A stretch of 64,000 nucleotides of DNA, taken from Mycolicibacterium neoaurum. GTDB lineage: Bacteria; Actinomycetota; Actinomycetes; Mycobacteriales; Mycobacteriaceae. The position numbers were made by a program, and so were the translations under genes. This document shows, in pieces, positions 9,582 through 18,402 of this stretch. The notes beneath the pieces were generated by a model. That model made no database searches. It was not told the origin of the DNA and saw nothing but the letters and a program-made list of their open reading frames with translations. Position 1 is the first letter of the stretch. Each line of letters starts with the position of its first letter. The stretch is taken from positions 3,100,001 through 3,164,000 of the forward strand of contig NZ_JAQIIX010000002.1 in the NCBI RefSeq assembly GCF_036946495.1, given 5' to 3'.

Positions 9582-9884
9582 GTGGACGGATGGTATCGGG
9601 CGTGGGGTGGATTGGCTGCGGTCCTGGCCATCAACATGATTGCGGTGCAGCCGGCGAAGGCTGATCCGCTTGTGCCGCCCACGCCGGCCGAAGTCGCCTT
9701 TCTCGAGCACGCCCGCAAGGTATTCGCGGTAAGTCACGACCCCACGAGTTTCCGCAGCGACGGTGAGTTGCTCGGCTACGGTCGCTATGTGTGTGACAAA
9801 CGGGCCGCGGGCTACGTGGGCGCCCCGGCAACGTTGGTCACTCCAGCTGTTACGCAACTGGCATTGATCTACCTGTGCCCCTGA
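9582..9884 (+). CDS. DUF732-like small exported protein
   Basis: A 100-residue protein starting at GTG 9582, chosen because AGGAG lies 6 nt upstream (9571-9575). A signal peptide runs to about residue 30 (LAAVLAINMIAVQPAKA). The mature part has FLEHARKVFAVSHDP, a mid Cys (YVCDKRAAG) and a terminal Cys (LIYLCP), the two-Cys layout of DUF732. It is oriented with the downstream mce operon but separated from it by more than 500 bp, so probably transcribed separately. Function unknown. Confidence 0.7.
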   Translation: MDGWYRAWGGLAAVLAINMIAVQPAKADPLVPPTPAEVAFLEHARKVFAVSHDPTSFRSDGELLGYGRYVCDKRAAGYVGAPATLVTPAVTQLALIYLCP

Positions 9885-10423
9885 CGCATGTTCGGCACAC
9901 GGATACCCGCGTACTTCCGCGAATGGGGTGGATGGGCCTGCGGGCGGCGCCGGTCCCCGCATAGCTGCGATTGCTTCGCCGCGACGTCCGATTTGGCGCG
10001 TCATGGTAGATCGAAAAGTGCTCCGGTGCAGAGCATTTAGATTCATGTGCCGGCCCGTGCCGGTGTTGGCTCTTCTGGTTGGGTGGGCCGGCCTGCGGCG
10101 ATGGCGGTTGTCCGCGTGTGGCAGCTTCCGGATCTGAAACCACAGCGCTGACGGTGTTGTCAATAACTTCCTCCGATGCAGACTTGGCAACTAAACCTAT
10201 TGGGTATAAGTTATTGCTCGACGTGAGCAAAGCCACTCAGCACAGGTTTCTGCTTCGCCGGTCACTCTCGGATCGACTTCGGGTCATCGGTACGCGGAGT
10301 GCAACGTGCCGGTGCAGCGTCACTTCGTGATCTGCCAGACCAGACGTCCTTGCCGGCGGCGAGCAACCGGTCGGACGCGCCGGCTTCGGCGGGAAATTCA
10401 CACACGACGATGGGAGAGCAGGA
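9885..10423. other. Gene-free leader region before the mce operon
   Basis: About 540 bp with no convincing gene. Open frames here are short, Arg/Ser-rich and lack ribosome sites. It contains operator-like site B (10193-10213). Since the first credible start is over 200 bp beyond that site, the mce transcript may carry a long 5' leader, or there is a second promoter I cannot place. Confidence 0.5.
10193..10213 (+). promoter_or_regulatory. Operator-like palindrome upstream of the mce operon (site B)
   Basis: AAACCTAT at 10193-10200, five bases, then ATAAGT at 10206-10211: an inverted repeat with one mismatch and the same 5-nt spacing as site A. It is the best evidence that the mce importer shares a regulator with the P450 operon and the catabolic cluster. 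Confidence 0.55.
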
Positions 10424-10561
10424 GTGGAACAGTCGACGCTCGCTAGTCACCGAGCATCGAAATACGCGTCCGCCAACTCGCGGTCGGGCGCGTGTGGGAA
10501 CGTGCCGCGCCGTCGTGCAGGTGTCTCGGTGTCGATCCGGTGTCAGGTCGGCGGATGGTAG
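10424..10561 (+). CDS. Possible 45-residue leader protein overlapping yrbEA
   Basis: A short frame from GTG 10424 to TAG 10559-10561, preceded by GGGAG with a 7-nt spacer. Its stop overlaps the ATG of yrbEA at 10555, the arrangement used for translational coupling. The peptide (starting VEQSTLASHRASKYASAN) is Ser/Arg-rich, has two Cys and matches no family I know. It may be a leader or chance. Confidence 0.25.
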   Translation: MEQSTLASHRASKYASANSRSGACGNVPRRRAGVSVSIRCQVGGW

Positions 10562-11418
10562 CCGTCACAGACCATCCTGCCGGCGCCGGCCGGTCGGGAG
10601 CGCTCCTTGCGATGAAGCGGAGTGCGACGCGCCTTGCCAAGGCCCCGGTGGCAGCTGCCGGGTCCACCGGTCGCGGTGTCGCTCTTGCTCTATCCGTCTT
10701 GCGCTACTCGGTTCAGGACACTCTCACCGGCCGACTGCCGGTGGGCGAATTCATGTGGCAAGCATGGGCTTTGTTCAAGGTCACCGCGACCCCGGCCGTT
10801 CTGATGGCGATACCGATCGGCGGGATCGTGACGGTGGTGGTTTCCGGACTGGTCGCGCAAGTGGGAGCAACGGCCCTCCTCGGCGCGGCAAGCGGGGTGG
10901 GGGTGCTCCGACAAGGAGCACCCGTCACCGCCGGATTGTTGATGGGAGGCGCGGCGGCGTCGGCCATCGCTTCGGACTTCGGGGCTCGGGCGATTCGCGA
11001 AGAGCTCGATGCCATGCGGGTACTCGGTGTGGACCCGGTCCGGCGTCTGGTGGTACCCCGGTTCCTGGCCCTGTTGTTGATCGCACCCATGCTGACATTG
11101 GTCATCATCGTCTCCGGTACGGCTTCGGCGTTCCTGCTGTCGGTCACGGTCAGCGATGTGGCGCCGGGGAGTTTCTGGAATTCATTCGGAACATTCGCCA
11201 AGATGACCGACGTCTACTTCGCGATCGGTAAAGGCCTTGTCTTTGCCTCGATCGTGGCCGTCATCTCCTCGCTGCGGGGCATGGAAGCGAAGGGTGGCCC
11301 GCGTGGTGTCGCCGACGCCGTGAATGCCGCCGTCGTGATCAACGTCATTCTCATCCTCTTCGCCAATCTCGTCATCACACAGATATCGACGATGTTCTTC
11401 CCCACGGCGGTCGCGTGA
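10555..11418 (+). CDS. yrbEA: YrbEA, permease subunit of the Mce transporter
   Basis: An MlaE/YrbE-type ABC permease, one of the paired membrane subunits of the Mce lipid/sterol importer. From ATG 10555 it has 287 residues; from ATG 10612 (MKRSATRLAKAP) 268, the usual length. Hydrophobic helices appear at VLMAIPIGGIVTVVVSGLVA, LLLIAPMLTLVIIVS and near the C-terminus. The conserved cytoplasmic coupling segment EELDAMRVLGVDPVRRLVVP is clear. Its stop shares one base with the yrbEB ATG, so expression is coupled. It is the first clear gene of a 14-gene unit running to 21648. Confidence 0.93.
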   Translation: MVAVTDHPAGAGRSGALLAMKRSATRLAKAPVAAAGSTGRGVALALSVLRYSVQDTLTGRLPVGEFMWQAWALFKVTATPAVLMAIPIGGIVTVVVSGLVAQVGATALLGAASGVGVLRQGAPVTAGLLMGGAAASAIASDFGARAIREELDAMRVLGVDPVRRLVVPRFLALLLIAPMLTLVIIVSGTASAFLLSVTVSDVAPGSFWNSFGTFAKMTDVYFAIGKGLVFASIVAVISSLRGMEAKGGPRGVADAVNAAVVINVILILFANLVITQISTMFFPTAVA

Positions 11419-12266
11419 TGTCCACTCCATCGACACTGTCGCGTGCACGTGCGGCCACCGCCGACGCTGCGAAGAAGCCGTTGACCGGCATCGGGCAGTG
11501 GGCGCTGTTCGTCGGCCAGGTCTTCTACTACCTGCCGTTGACCGTGCGTCGCTATTCTCGTCAGACGTTGGCCGCGACGATCAACATGGCCTGGGGCAGG
11601 GGGTCGCTGGTCGTCGACGGCGGCACCATCAGCGTGCTGCTACTGCTCGGTGTCGCTACCGGTGCCTCGCTGGGCATCGAAGCGCTCGCGGTATTGGATA
11701 TCTTGGGATTTGGTTCCCTGTCGGGCATCATCGGCGGCATCGGAGCTGTGCGGATTCTCGGGCCCATCGTTGCGGGCATTGCGTTCATGTCCCAGGCCGG
11801 AACGCGGATGACGGCCGAGATCGGCGCAATGCGCATCGCCGAAGAGATCGACGCCGTAGAGGCAATCGGTCTGCGACCTATCCCGTTCGTTGTCGGCACG
11901 CGTCTGATCGGCGCGCTGACGTGCGTGGTACCCGGCTATCTGCTGACGCTCATGGGGGTCTTCTACACGATCCAAACGGTGGTCGTGGTCTTCAATGGCG
12001 AACACGGTGGTACGTATTTCCACTACTTCGTCATGTTCCTGACGCCGATGGACCTGCTCTACTCGGCTGTAAAGTTGAGCATCTACTGCGTCGCGGTGAC
12101 GTTGATCCATTGCTACTACGGATATTTCGCATCGGGCGGGCCGGTCGGGGTCGGTATGGCATCGGGCCGGGCGGTGCGCGCGAGCCTGGTGACGATCGTC
12201 GTTCTGGACTTCACCACGACCGTGCTCCTGTGGGGCCTGCAGCCCGAGTTCATCTTCAAGGGATAG
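11418..12266 (+). CDS. yrbEB: YrbEB, second permease subunit of the Mce transporter
   Basis: A 282-residue MlaE-type permease that pairs with YrbEA. The coupling segment AEIGAMRIAEEIDAVEAIG, which meets the MceG ATPase, is clear. Several transmembrane helices follow (TCVVPGYLLTLMGVFY, LVTIVVLDFTTTVLLWGL). The start is ATG 11418, overlapping the yrbEA stop. The ATPase MceG is not encoded here and is normally unlinked in mycobacteria. Confidence 0.94.
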   Translation: MSTPSTLSRARAATADAAKKPLTGIGQWALFVGQVFYYLPLTVRRYSRQTLAATINMAWGRGSLVVDGGTISVLLLLGVATGASLGIEALAVLDILGFGSLSGIIGGIGAVRILGPIVAGIAFMSQAGTRMTAEIGAMRIAEEIDAVEAIGLRPIPFVVGTRLIGALTCVVPGYLLTLMGVFYTIQTVVVVFNGEHGGTYFHYFVMFLTPMDLLYSAVKLSIYCVAVTLIHCYYGYFASGGPVGVGMASGRAVRASLVTIVVLDFTTTVLLWGLQPEFIFKG

Positions 12267-12275
12267 GGGCGTCTC

Positions 12276-13388
12276 ATGTTGAGAGGATCTGCCCAGCGGC
12301 AGGAACGGGTGTTGATGAGCATCGGGGGCGCCGTCGTGTTGTGCGTCGCCTCGGCGGTGTCACTCTTCGTCATCAACCCCTTTGGCGGAGACGCCAAAGA
12401 TAGCTATTCCGTAGTGATTTCGACACCTTATGTCGGTCAGGGGGTCGAGGCCGGAACGGCAGTCGTGTTGCACGGTGTCAAGGTCGGCGAGGTCACCAAT
12501 GTCACCAACACTGCCGACGGCGGCGTGCAACTGGATACGGACCTACAGGCGCAACCAACCAGCGGCCTGAGCGACACGATGGGTATTGATTTCCGGCCTA
12601 TCAACTATTTCGGTGTGCCAGGCATCAACGTGGAGCCGAAGTCTGGCGGTGCAGCGCTCAGGGACGGCAGTAGGGTCAATCTGACGCCTTCGGGCAACTT
12701 CACGCTTTCGGAGTTACTCAATCAATTGGGTGACGTGTCCGAATCCTCGCTGACGCCGCAGTTGATCAAGGTCATCGATCGCGTGACCCGCTACACCGAC
12801 GGATTGAACCCGCTCTTCGAAACCGCCGTCACGATGGTTCGCGCCGTCGAAGCCGTTCAGACCGAACCCACGGAGGAGCAGCTGAACAGGCTCACGTCAG
12901 CGGTGGTGGCGGTACCTCCGTTCGTGAACGAGGCAGTGATCGCCGGCAGGCGAATTCTCGACTACAGCTATTACCCCGGGCAGGTCCGCGGGCCTGCGAC
13001 GTCGAGCACACACAATGTGGAGTTCCCGTTCCTCACCGATGTCCAGGTTCCGAACATCGGCCAGATAACCCCCGAGTACTACGCGAGGCACTGGATACCC
13101 TTCATGGAGCTCGCACAGAACGGCTTGTTCGGCGCAGTGGGCAAACTCGTCGGCAGTCACGTCGATGACCTGACGCCTCTGATCAGTGGCCTCAAGGCGA
13201 TCACCGATACCGGACCCGTCTTGCTCCGACCGCAGGACCTCGCACAGAAGCTATCCGAACTGCGTACTCGATTCGAGCATCTCTACGCGGGAAACAATGA
13301 GCAGCATGCGGTTTCCGTTCGCATTTTGTTGGACAGCCTGCCCGGCGTGGCAGCGCCGGTCGGCATCGTCACGGAGGGGACACCGTGA
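12276..13388 (+). CDS. mceA: MceA subunit of the Mce transporter
   Basis: A 370-residue MCE/MlaD-family protein with an N-terminal membrane anchor (SIGGAVVLCVASAVSLFVI) followed by the MCE domain. Its signature GTAVVLHGVKVGEV is near residue 60. The MCE domain extends to about residue 130, with a long helical region after it that forms the periplasmic tunnel. It follows yrbEB by 9 bp. The gene overlaps mceB by 4 bp (GTGA). There is no RGD or Pro-rich tail as seen in some Mce1A-type proteins. Confidence 0.93.
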   Translation: MLRGSAQRQERVLMSIGGAVVLCVASAVSLFVINPFGGDAKDSYSVVISTPYVGQGVEAGTAVVLHGVKVGEVTNVTNTADGGVQLDTDLQAQPTSGLSDTMGIDFRPINYFGVPGINVEPKSGGAALRDGSRVNLTPSGNFTLSELLNQLGDVSESSLTPQLIKVIDRVTRYTDGLNPLFETAVTMVRAVEAVQTEPTEEQLNRLTSAVVAVPPFVNEAVIAGRRILDYSYYPGQVRGPATSSTHNVEFPFLTDVQVPNIGQITPEYYARHWIPFMELAQNGLFGAVGKLVGSHVDDLTPLISGLKAITDTGPVLLRPQDLAQKLSELRTRFEHLYAGNNEQHAVSVRILLDSLPGVAAPVGIVTEGTP

Positions 13389-14389
13389 AGCCGCTAGCTG
13401 CGACCTGGCGGATAGGAGTGGCTCTGGTCGTTTCGGCGGTGCTCTTCATCCTGCTGTCGAACACTCTCGTCAATCCCGTCCACATCAGTACGCGGACGTA
13501 CATCGCCGAGTACACCGATGCCTCCGGGCTACATCCCGACGGTGACGTACGTGTGCGCGGGGTTCGCGTCGGCAAGGTCAATTCGGTCGACCTGGCCCGC
13601 GTCGATGGCCAGAACGTCGCTCAGGTCACGTTCACTTTGGACAACAAGTACGCCGTCGTAGCCGACACCCGGCTCGCTATCAAGTTCCAGGCGCTGACCG
13701 GGGTTCGCTATATCGACGTGACCAACCCGGCGGAGGAGTTCGGCGACGGAGACGTGATCGAGCGGATCCCGACGTCGATGACTCAGCCCTCGTTCGACGT
13801 GACCGCCCTTTTCAACGGTCTTCAGCCGGTGCTCGCCACGTTGAGCCCCGAGGAGATCAACACCTTCACGTCCAATGCCGCCTCATTCCTGACCGGTGAC
13901 GGAAGCGGGCTGGCGCCGCTGCTCGAGAGCGTCCGCCGGCTCACGGAGTTCGTGTCGAACAGGCAACAGATCGTCGCAACGTTGATGAACAACCTCGCAG
14001 AGGTCGCCGACGGACTCGGGGGTACCTCCGAACGCTTCATACACCTCATAGATCTGCTGAATCAGCCTGTGGACAAACTGAACTCCGTTCTCGACGAGTT
14101 CCGCAAGGATCTCCTGTACGGCGCGGACTTCTTCGATCCGGTGGTCCGCCTGCTGCACAATGCCGGGTTCCGGAACGGAGTCAACGTCGATGACGCACTG
14201 GACCGGGCATTCAGTAACCTCGACAACTTCTTCGACGCGTTCAAGTTGGTTCCGGTGATCAACGAGAACATTCCGCCTCCGGGCAACGACGGGACAGAGG
14301 TCGAGCCGTGTTCGCGAGGCAACTTCCAACTCCCGGAAACTATGGACGTGCTACTGAACGGTCAACGGGTGGTGCTGTGCAATCGCTGA
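13385..14389 (+). CDS. mceB: MceB subunit
   Basis: A 334-residue MCE protein. One N-terminal transmembrane helix (VALVVSAVLFILLSNTL), then the MCE domain (YTDASGLHPDGDVRVRGVRV) and an extended helical region. Two Cys near the C-terminus (EPCSRG, VVLCNR) are in the place usual for MceB proteins. It starts at GTG 13385, overlapping the mceA stop. It should be one of six non-identical subunits of the hetero-hexameric tunnel. Confidence 0.92.
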   Translation: MKPLAATWRIGVALVVSAVLFILLSNTLVNPVHISTRTYIAEYTDASGLHPDGDVRVRGVRVGKVNSVDLARVDGQNVAQVTFTLDNKYAVVADTRLAIKFQALTGVRYIDVTNPAEEFGDGDVIERIPTSMTQPSFDVTALFNGLQPVLATLSPEEINTFTSNAASFLTGDGSGLAPLLESVRRLTEFVSNRQQIVATLMNNLAEVADGLGGTSERFIHLIDLLNQPVDKLNSVLDEFRKDLLYGADFFDPVVRLLHNAGFRNGVNVDDALDRAFSNLDNFFDAFKLVPVINENIPPPGNDGTEVEPCSRGNFQLPETMDVLLNGQRVVLCNR

Positions 14390-15357
14390 GTCTCAATCGT
14401 GTTCTACGCAGCCCGGTGTCATGGGGCTTCACGGCCATCACGGTCGCGGTTGTCATCGGGTTGGTGCTGACCTACGTCTACTACAACCCGCCGAGTCAGC
14501 GACAGGCCGTTTCCTTCTACACAGACGACGTGAATTCGATCAGGGTCGGTGACGAGGTACGAATGGCCGGAATCAAGGTCGGCACGGTGACAGCCCTGGA
14601 GTTGGAGCCGAGCCAGGTGCTGGTGACCGCCAAGATCGAGGACGACGCATTCGTCGGGGATCAGTCGCAGGTCGACGTCCGGATGCTCACGGTCGTGGGC
14701 GGGTACTACGTCAACCTCTCGTCGATGGGCAATGCCCCACTGGGTCAGGAGACCATCCCACAGTCGCGAGTGACGATGCCCTACAGCCTTATTCGGACCC
14801 TTACCGACACAACCAAGATCACCGAGAATGTCGCCACCAAGCCTCTCAACGAATCCCTCGACCAGATTTCGCAGGGCCTCAGTGGCACGAATGTCCAAGT
14901 GATCTCAAACACCATCGACGCGGGTAACGCGCTGATGTCCACGGTGGACAGGCAACGCGGGCAGGTGACCAAGATCCTCGACCTCTCGGACGAGTACATC
15001 AGGACATTGGCCAACTATCGGGATCAGTTCGCGCAGCTGGTGCGCAAGATCGCCATCGTGACCCAGACGATGGTGGTCTACCAGAAGGGTGTGTCCCAAA
15101 CGCTGCAGGGACTCGGCGACGTCCTGCTCGCCTTGAAGCCGCTGGGTGACTTCTACGAGACGCACCGCCTCGAGTTCATCGAGAAAGTGCGGGATTACCT
15201 GGAACGAGGTCGGGTGTTCGTAGAGCAGAACGGACTCACCATCCGTGCGCTCAAGCGAATGCAGAACTTCGCTGATCGCGTACTCAACGCGCAGAACGCG
15301 GAGCCAGGACTGCTGGCGACCGATCTCTGCGTACCGATGCCGGGGAGCCCGTGCTGA
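14377..15357 (+). CDS. mceC: MceC subunit
   Basis: A 326-residue MCE protein. I place the start at GTG 14377 (VQSLSLNRVLRSPVSWG), 13 bp inside the end of mceB. The frame is open further upstream to 14308, but that would give a non-membrane N-terminal extension antagonistic to the anchor. The anchor is ITVAVVIGLVLTYVYY; the MCE core follows (VGDEVRMAGIKVGTV). The C-terminus has a Cys pair (TDLCVPMPGSPC). It lacks the long proline-rich tail found in MceC of Mce1. Confidence 0.9.
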   Translation: MQSLSLNRVLRSPVSWGFTAITVAVVIGLVLTYVYYNPPSQRQAVSFYTDDVNSIRVGDEVRMAGIKVGTVTALELEPSQVLVTAKIEDDAFVGDQSQVDVRMLTVVGGYYVNLSSMGNAPLGQETIPQSRVTMPYSLIRTLTDTTKITENVATKPLNESLDQISQGLSGTNVQVISNTIDAGNALMSTVDRQRGQVTKILDLSDEYIRTLANYRDQFAQLVRKIAIVTQTMVVYQKGVSQTLQGLGDVLLALKPLGDFYETHRLEFIEKVRDYLERGRVFVEQNGLTIRALKRMQNFADRVLNAQNAEPGLLATDLCVPMPGSPC

Positions 15358-16454
15358 TGACGACATCGCGTTCAGGCCGAATCAGGCGTGTGACGTCCCT
15401 GACGCTGGCCGTGGCCTCCTTGCTCGCATGCTCATCGTGCGCGACGTCGGAAAAGCAGGCAGTAGCGGCGTATTGCGCTGTCATGCCGGACAGCGTCGGG
15501 TTGTACGTCGACAACCCGGTGACCCATCTCGGTTATCCGATCGGCAAGGTCACTGCGATCACACCGTCGACGAAGTCGGTGCGCGTCGATTTCACCATCG
15601 ACGGCGGACTTGAGATTCCGCTGGAAGCCAAGGCTGTCACCAGATCTACGTCGATCCTTGCCGACCGGGCGCTCGAACTCGTCGGTGACTACGAGGGGTC
15701 GACTCAGCACTTGTCACCCGGCGGTTGCATCCCGCTCGATCGGTCATTGACACCGAGGAGCCTGTCCGAGGTCATCGGGTCCTCGACAAACTTCATCAAC
15801 TCGATCAGTCCGGATGGATCGGACAACATCGGGCGGGTGGTGTCGGGTATCGACCAGGCGCTCAATGGTCAGGGGTCGAAGGCCAACACATTGCTGACCA
15901 CCACGTCGTCCGTGGTCGACTCGCCCGAGCAGGCGGTCGGGGATATGGCCGCCATCACGCGCAATCTCAAGGAGCTGACCACGATGCTGGTCGATGTCGA
16001 GCCGACGCTCAACGGAGTGTTCGACGATCTGGCGAGCTCCGCGGGCGAAGATGCGGCAGAAACCCTCGAAGGATCATCCAAGACGATGGAGGGCATCAAA
16101 TCGGTCGTCGAAGCTGCGGGCGGCATCGAACGGGAGTTGGGTCCGCAGATTCAGCAACTGCTCGACGCGGTATCCGTCGCGCTGAGGAAGGCCAGTCCCC
16201 GCGCTCCCTACTACGCGAGCCTGCTGAATGTCGCGCCGCGGGTGCTAAACGGACTGGTCAACCTTGCCAACGACCACCAGTTCACCTTGCACTATCGGCC
16301 GCCCCTGTACCGGGTGCGGATGCCCGATGGGGTCGCTCAGTGCAACATCATGAATGCCTCTGTCCCGGGTAGCTGCGCGAACGTCAAGGGGACGCCGTAC
16401 GCGGTGGACGTGGCGTTGCTCCAGTACGTGCTGACGCTGGCGGCGAACAAATGA
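15357..16454 (+). CDS. mceD: MceD subunit with a probable lipobox
   Basis: A 365-residue MCE protein starting at ATG 15357, overlapping the mceC stop. The N-terminus has a signal-like stretch ending in LLACSSCA, which reads as a lipoprotein cleavage site. MceD proteins usually carry an uncleaved transmembrane anchor instead. The MCE domain contains YPIGKVTAI and LADRALELVGDY. It is shorter than typical MceD (about 450-530 aa). The position in the operon, fourth mce gene, supports the MceD call. Confidence 0.88.
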   Translation: MTTSRSGRIRRVTSLTLAVASLLACSSCATSEKQAVAAYCAVMPDSVGLYVDNPVTHLGYPIGKVTAITPSTKSVRVDFTIDGGLEIPLEAKAVTRSTSILADRALELVGDYEGSTQHLSPGGCIPLDRSLTPRSLSEVIGSSTNFINSISPDGSDNIGRVVSGIDQALNGQGSKANTLLTTTSSVVDSPEQAVGDMAAITRNLKELTTMLVDVEPTLNGVFDDLASSAGEDAAETLEGSSKTMEGIKSVVEAAGGIERELGPQIQQLLDAVSVALRKASPRAPYYASLLNVAPRVLNGLVNLANDHQFTLHYRPPLYRVRMPDGVAQCNIMNASVPGSCANVKGTPYAVDVALLQYVLTLAANK

Positions 16455-17452
16455 TGCGACAGTCCCGAGTGCTCGCTGGTGCCGTGGTCGCGACCGTCGT
16501 CCTGGCGGTCACGTCCTGTGCGGCGGTCAACGTCGAGGCCTTGCCCCAGCCGGGCCCCTCCTATGACGACGGATACGACATCGTCATGCAATTCGACAGC
16601 GTGCTGAACCTGCCCGACCGCGCCAAGGTGGTGCTCGACGGAGTCACGGTCGGCGTCGTGTCGGAGATGGCACTCAACGGTGCTGACGTGAACGTGACCG
16701 CCCGCATGAGTCGCGGGGTCACCGTCCCGTCCAACATCAGGGCGGTTCTGCAACAGGCGACCGTGCTGGGCGATATCTACGTCGCACTCGAGCGACCCGC
16801 GGAGAATGCCGCTCCGGGCGCCGTATTGGCTCATGGTGGAGTGATTCCGCTCGCGCAGACGACGTCGCCACCGCAGCTGGAGGACACCATCGCGAGCCTC
16901 GCGAACTTCGTGTCCAGTGGCTCCATCCAGCGAGCACAGAACACCATCATCCGTCTCAACCGCGTCGCGCCGTCCAGCGACGAGATCAAGCTCTTGACAG
17001 GCCGTGTCGAAACCAACCTTTCGGCCCTGTCGGAGAATCTCGACACCGTCGACCAACTGCTGAACGGAGTCGCTGAGGGCGCCGCAGTCATGAACAGTCG
17101 ACTGCCGGAGCTGGACTACCTGTTCTCCCCAGAGGGACAACTCGGATTCGAACACCTCATCGGAATCCTCAACTACATCGGGACGATTCTGCCCAGCGTC
17201 GGAAGTATCACCTTGGGCGGCTACTGGTTGGTCCCCTTCCTCAACTCGCTCGCCGACTCCGTGGGAGCGCTCCAGGAGTCGAAGGTGGCCGGCGAAACCG
17301 AGATCCCCAAGTATCGACAACTTTTCACCGAGATGTTCCTCCCGGTCGACAAATATCCAGCCATCAACATCACCTCGATCATCGGGCCGGACGGGCGGGA
17401 ACTGTCGGGCAATGTGCAAGAGGTGTTGAGGATTCTGGGGGCCATGCCGTGA
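16451..17452 (+). CDS. mceE: MceE lipoprotein subunit (LprK/LprN-type)
   Basis: A 333-residue MCE lipoprotein. The signal peptide ends in LAVTSC, with the lipid-modified Cys at about residue 23, as in LprK/LprN. The MCE domain includes AKVVLDGVTVGVV and VLGDIYVAL. ATG 16451 overlaps the mceD stop by 4 bp. The lipid anchor fixes the tunnel complex to the outer face of the plasma membrane. The C-terminal part is typical of the family (INITSIIGPDGRELSG). Confidence 0.92.
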   Translation: MMRQSRVLAGAVVATVVLAVTSCAAVNVEALPQPGPSYDDGYDIVMQFDSVLNLPDRAKVVLDGVTVGVVSEMALNGADVNVTARMSRGVTVPSNIRAVLQQATVLGDIYVALERPAENAAPGAVLAHGGVIPLAQTTSPPQLEDTIASLANFVSSGSIQRAQNTIIRLNRVAPSSDEIKLLTGRVETNLSALSENLDTVDQLLNGVAEGAAVMNSRLPELDYLFSPEGQLGFEHLIGILNYIGTILPSVGSITLGGYWLVPFLNSLADSVGALQESKVAGETEIPKYRQLFTEMFLPVDKYPAINITSIIGPDGRELSGNVQEVLRILGAMP

Positions 17453-18402
17453 ACGCCATCACGAAGAAGGATGTGCTCTCCTACATCGTCTTCGCCCTCA
17501 TCATCGGCATAGTGCTGTTGTACTTCGGGTCGCTCGGACTTCGTATCGGTCCACCGTCGAACCGGACCAACGTGACGATGGATGTTCCTGATGTCAACGG
17601 GCTCGTCCCGGATTCAAATGTGCTGTTGCGCGGCGTACCGGTCGGCAAGGTCACCGGCACAAGGACGTCTCTGGACGCAGCGTCCATCGATTTCTACGTC
17701 GACGGGCAGTATGAGATCCCCGTCGATACCGAGGTGCAGCTCCAGAACCTTTCGGCGTTGGGTGAGTCCTACATCCAACTCGTTCCCCGCAGCGAGGGCG
17801 GCCCGACGCTCAAGGACAACCAGCGCATCTCGACAGAATCGGTGGTTCAGCCGCCGTCGATCTCGGAGTTGGCGACAAGTGTTGTGCGAGTACTGGATCA
17901 GATGGATCCCCAGGCGCTCGCCCGCATCATCGGTGAAACCGATTCCGCATTGCCCGATCCGGTGGCTGTGCTGCCCAATCTGTCGCGCGCGAGCAACGTC
18001 TTCAACAACATGCTCAACGGTCTGAACGGCGAGGGGCGGGCACTACTGAGCAATTTCGGGACGCTTATCCAGAACTCCGAATGGGTCAATCCTGATCTGA
18101 CCACGTTCACCCCGATCGCTGCGAAGGCCGGTATCAACTTTCAGGACTTCTACAAGCACTTGCCGCTGCTGCTGAGTCCCAATCAGCCTGAGGACATCGC
18201 ACTGCTGAACAACCTCGTCGCGCGGATCCAGGCGCTGCTCGACGTCAACGGCGGCGATCTGAAGGTCCTCGGCGAGGCGTTTCAACCGAAGCTCAACACC
18301 ATCGCCGCGACGCTGATGAATTTCGATACCGGTCAGATTCTGGATCACTTCCTTGAGCAGGTGCCCGCAGACGGGGTGATCACGTTGCGGGTGAGGCCGT
18401 GA
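17449..18402 (+). CDS. mceF: MceF subunit
   Basis: A 317-residue MCE protein, last of the six. N-terminal anchor YIVFALIIGIVLLYFGSLGL, then the MCE core with VLLRGVPVGKVTGT. It starts with GTG 17449, overlapping the mceE stop by 4 bp. It ends at VITLRVRP, without the long acidic or proline-rich tail seen in some MceF proteins. Confidence 0.92.
   Translation: MNAITKKDVLSYIVFALIIGIVLLYFGSLGLRIGPPSNRTNVTMDVPDVNGLVPDSNVLLRGVPVGKVTGTRTSLDAASIDFYVDGQYEIPVDTEVQLQNLSALGESYIQLVPRSEGGPTLKDNQRISTESVVQPPSISELATSVVRVLDQMDPQALARIIGETDSALPDPVAVLPNLSRASNVFNNMLNGLNGEGRALLSNFGTLIQNSEWVNPDLTTFTPIAAKAGINFQDFYKHLPLLLSPNQPEDIALLNNLVARIQALLDVNGGDLKVLGEAFQPKLNTIAATLMNFDTGQILDHFLEQVPADGVITLRVRP

Noticed and set aside
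10193..10213. Possible KstR/KstR2 site at the mce operon
   Set aside because: The arms AAACCTAT/ATAAGT do not fit the AAC-N2-GTT or CAAG-N2-CTTG type consensus of these steroid regulators.
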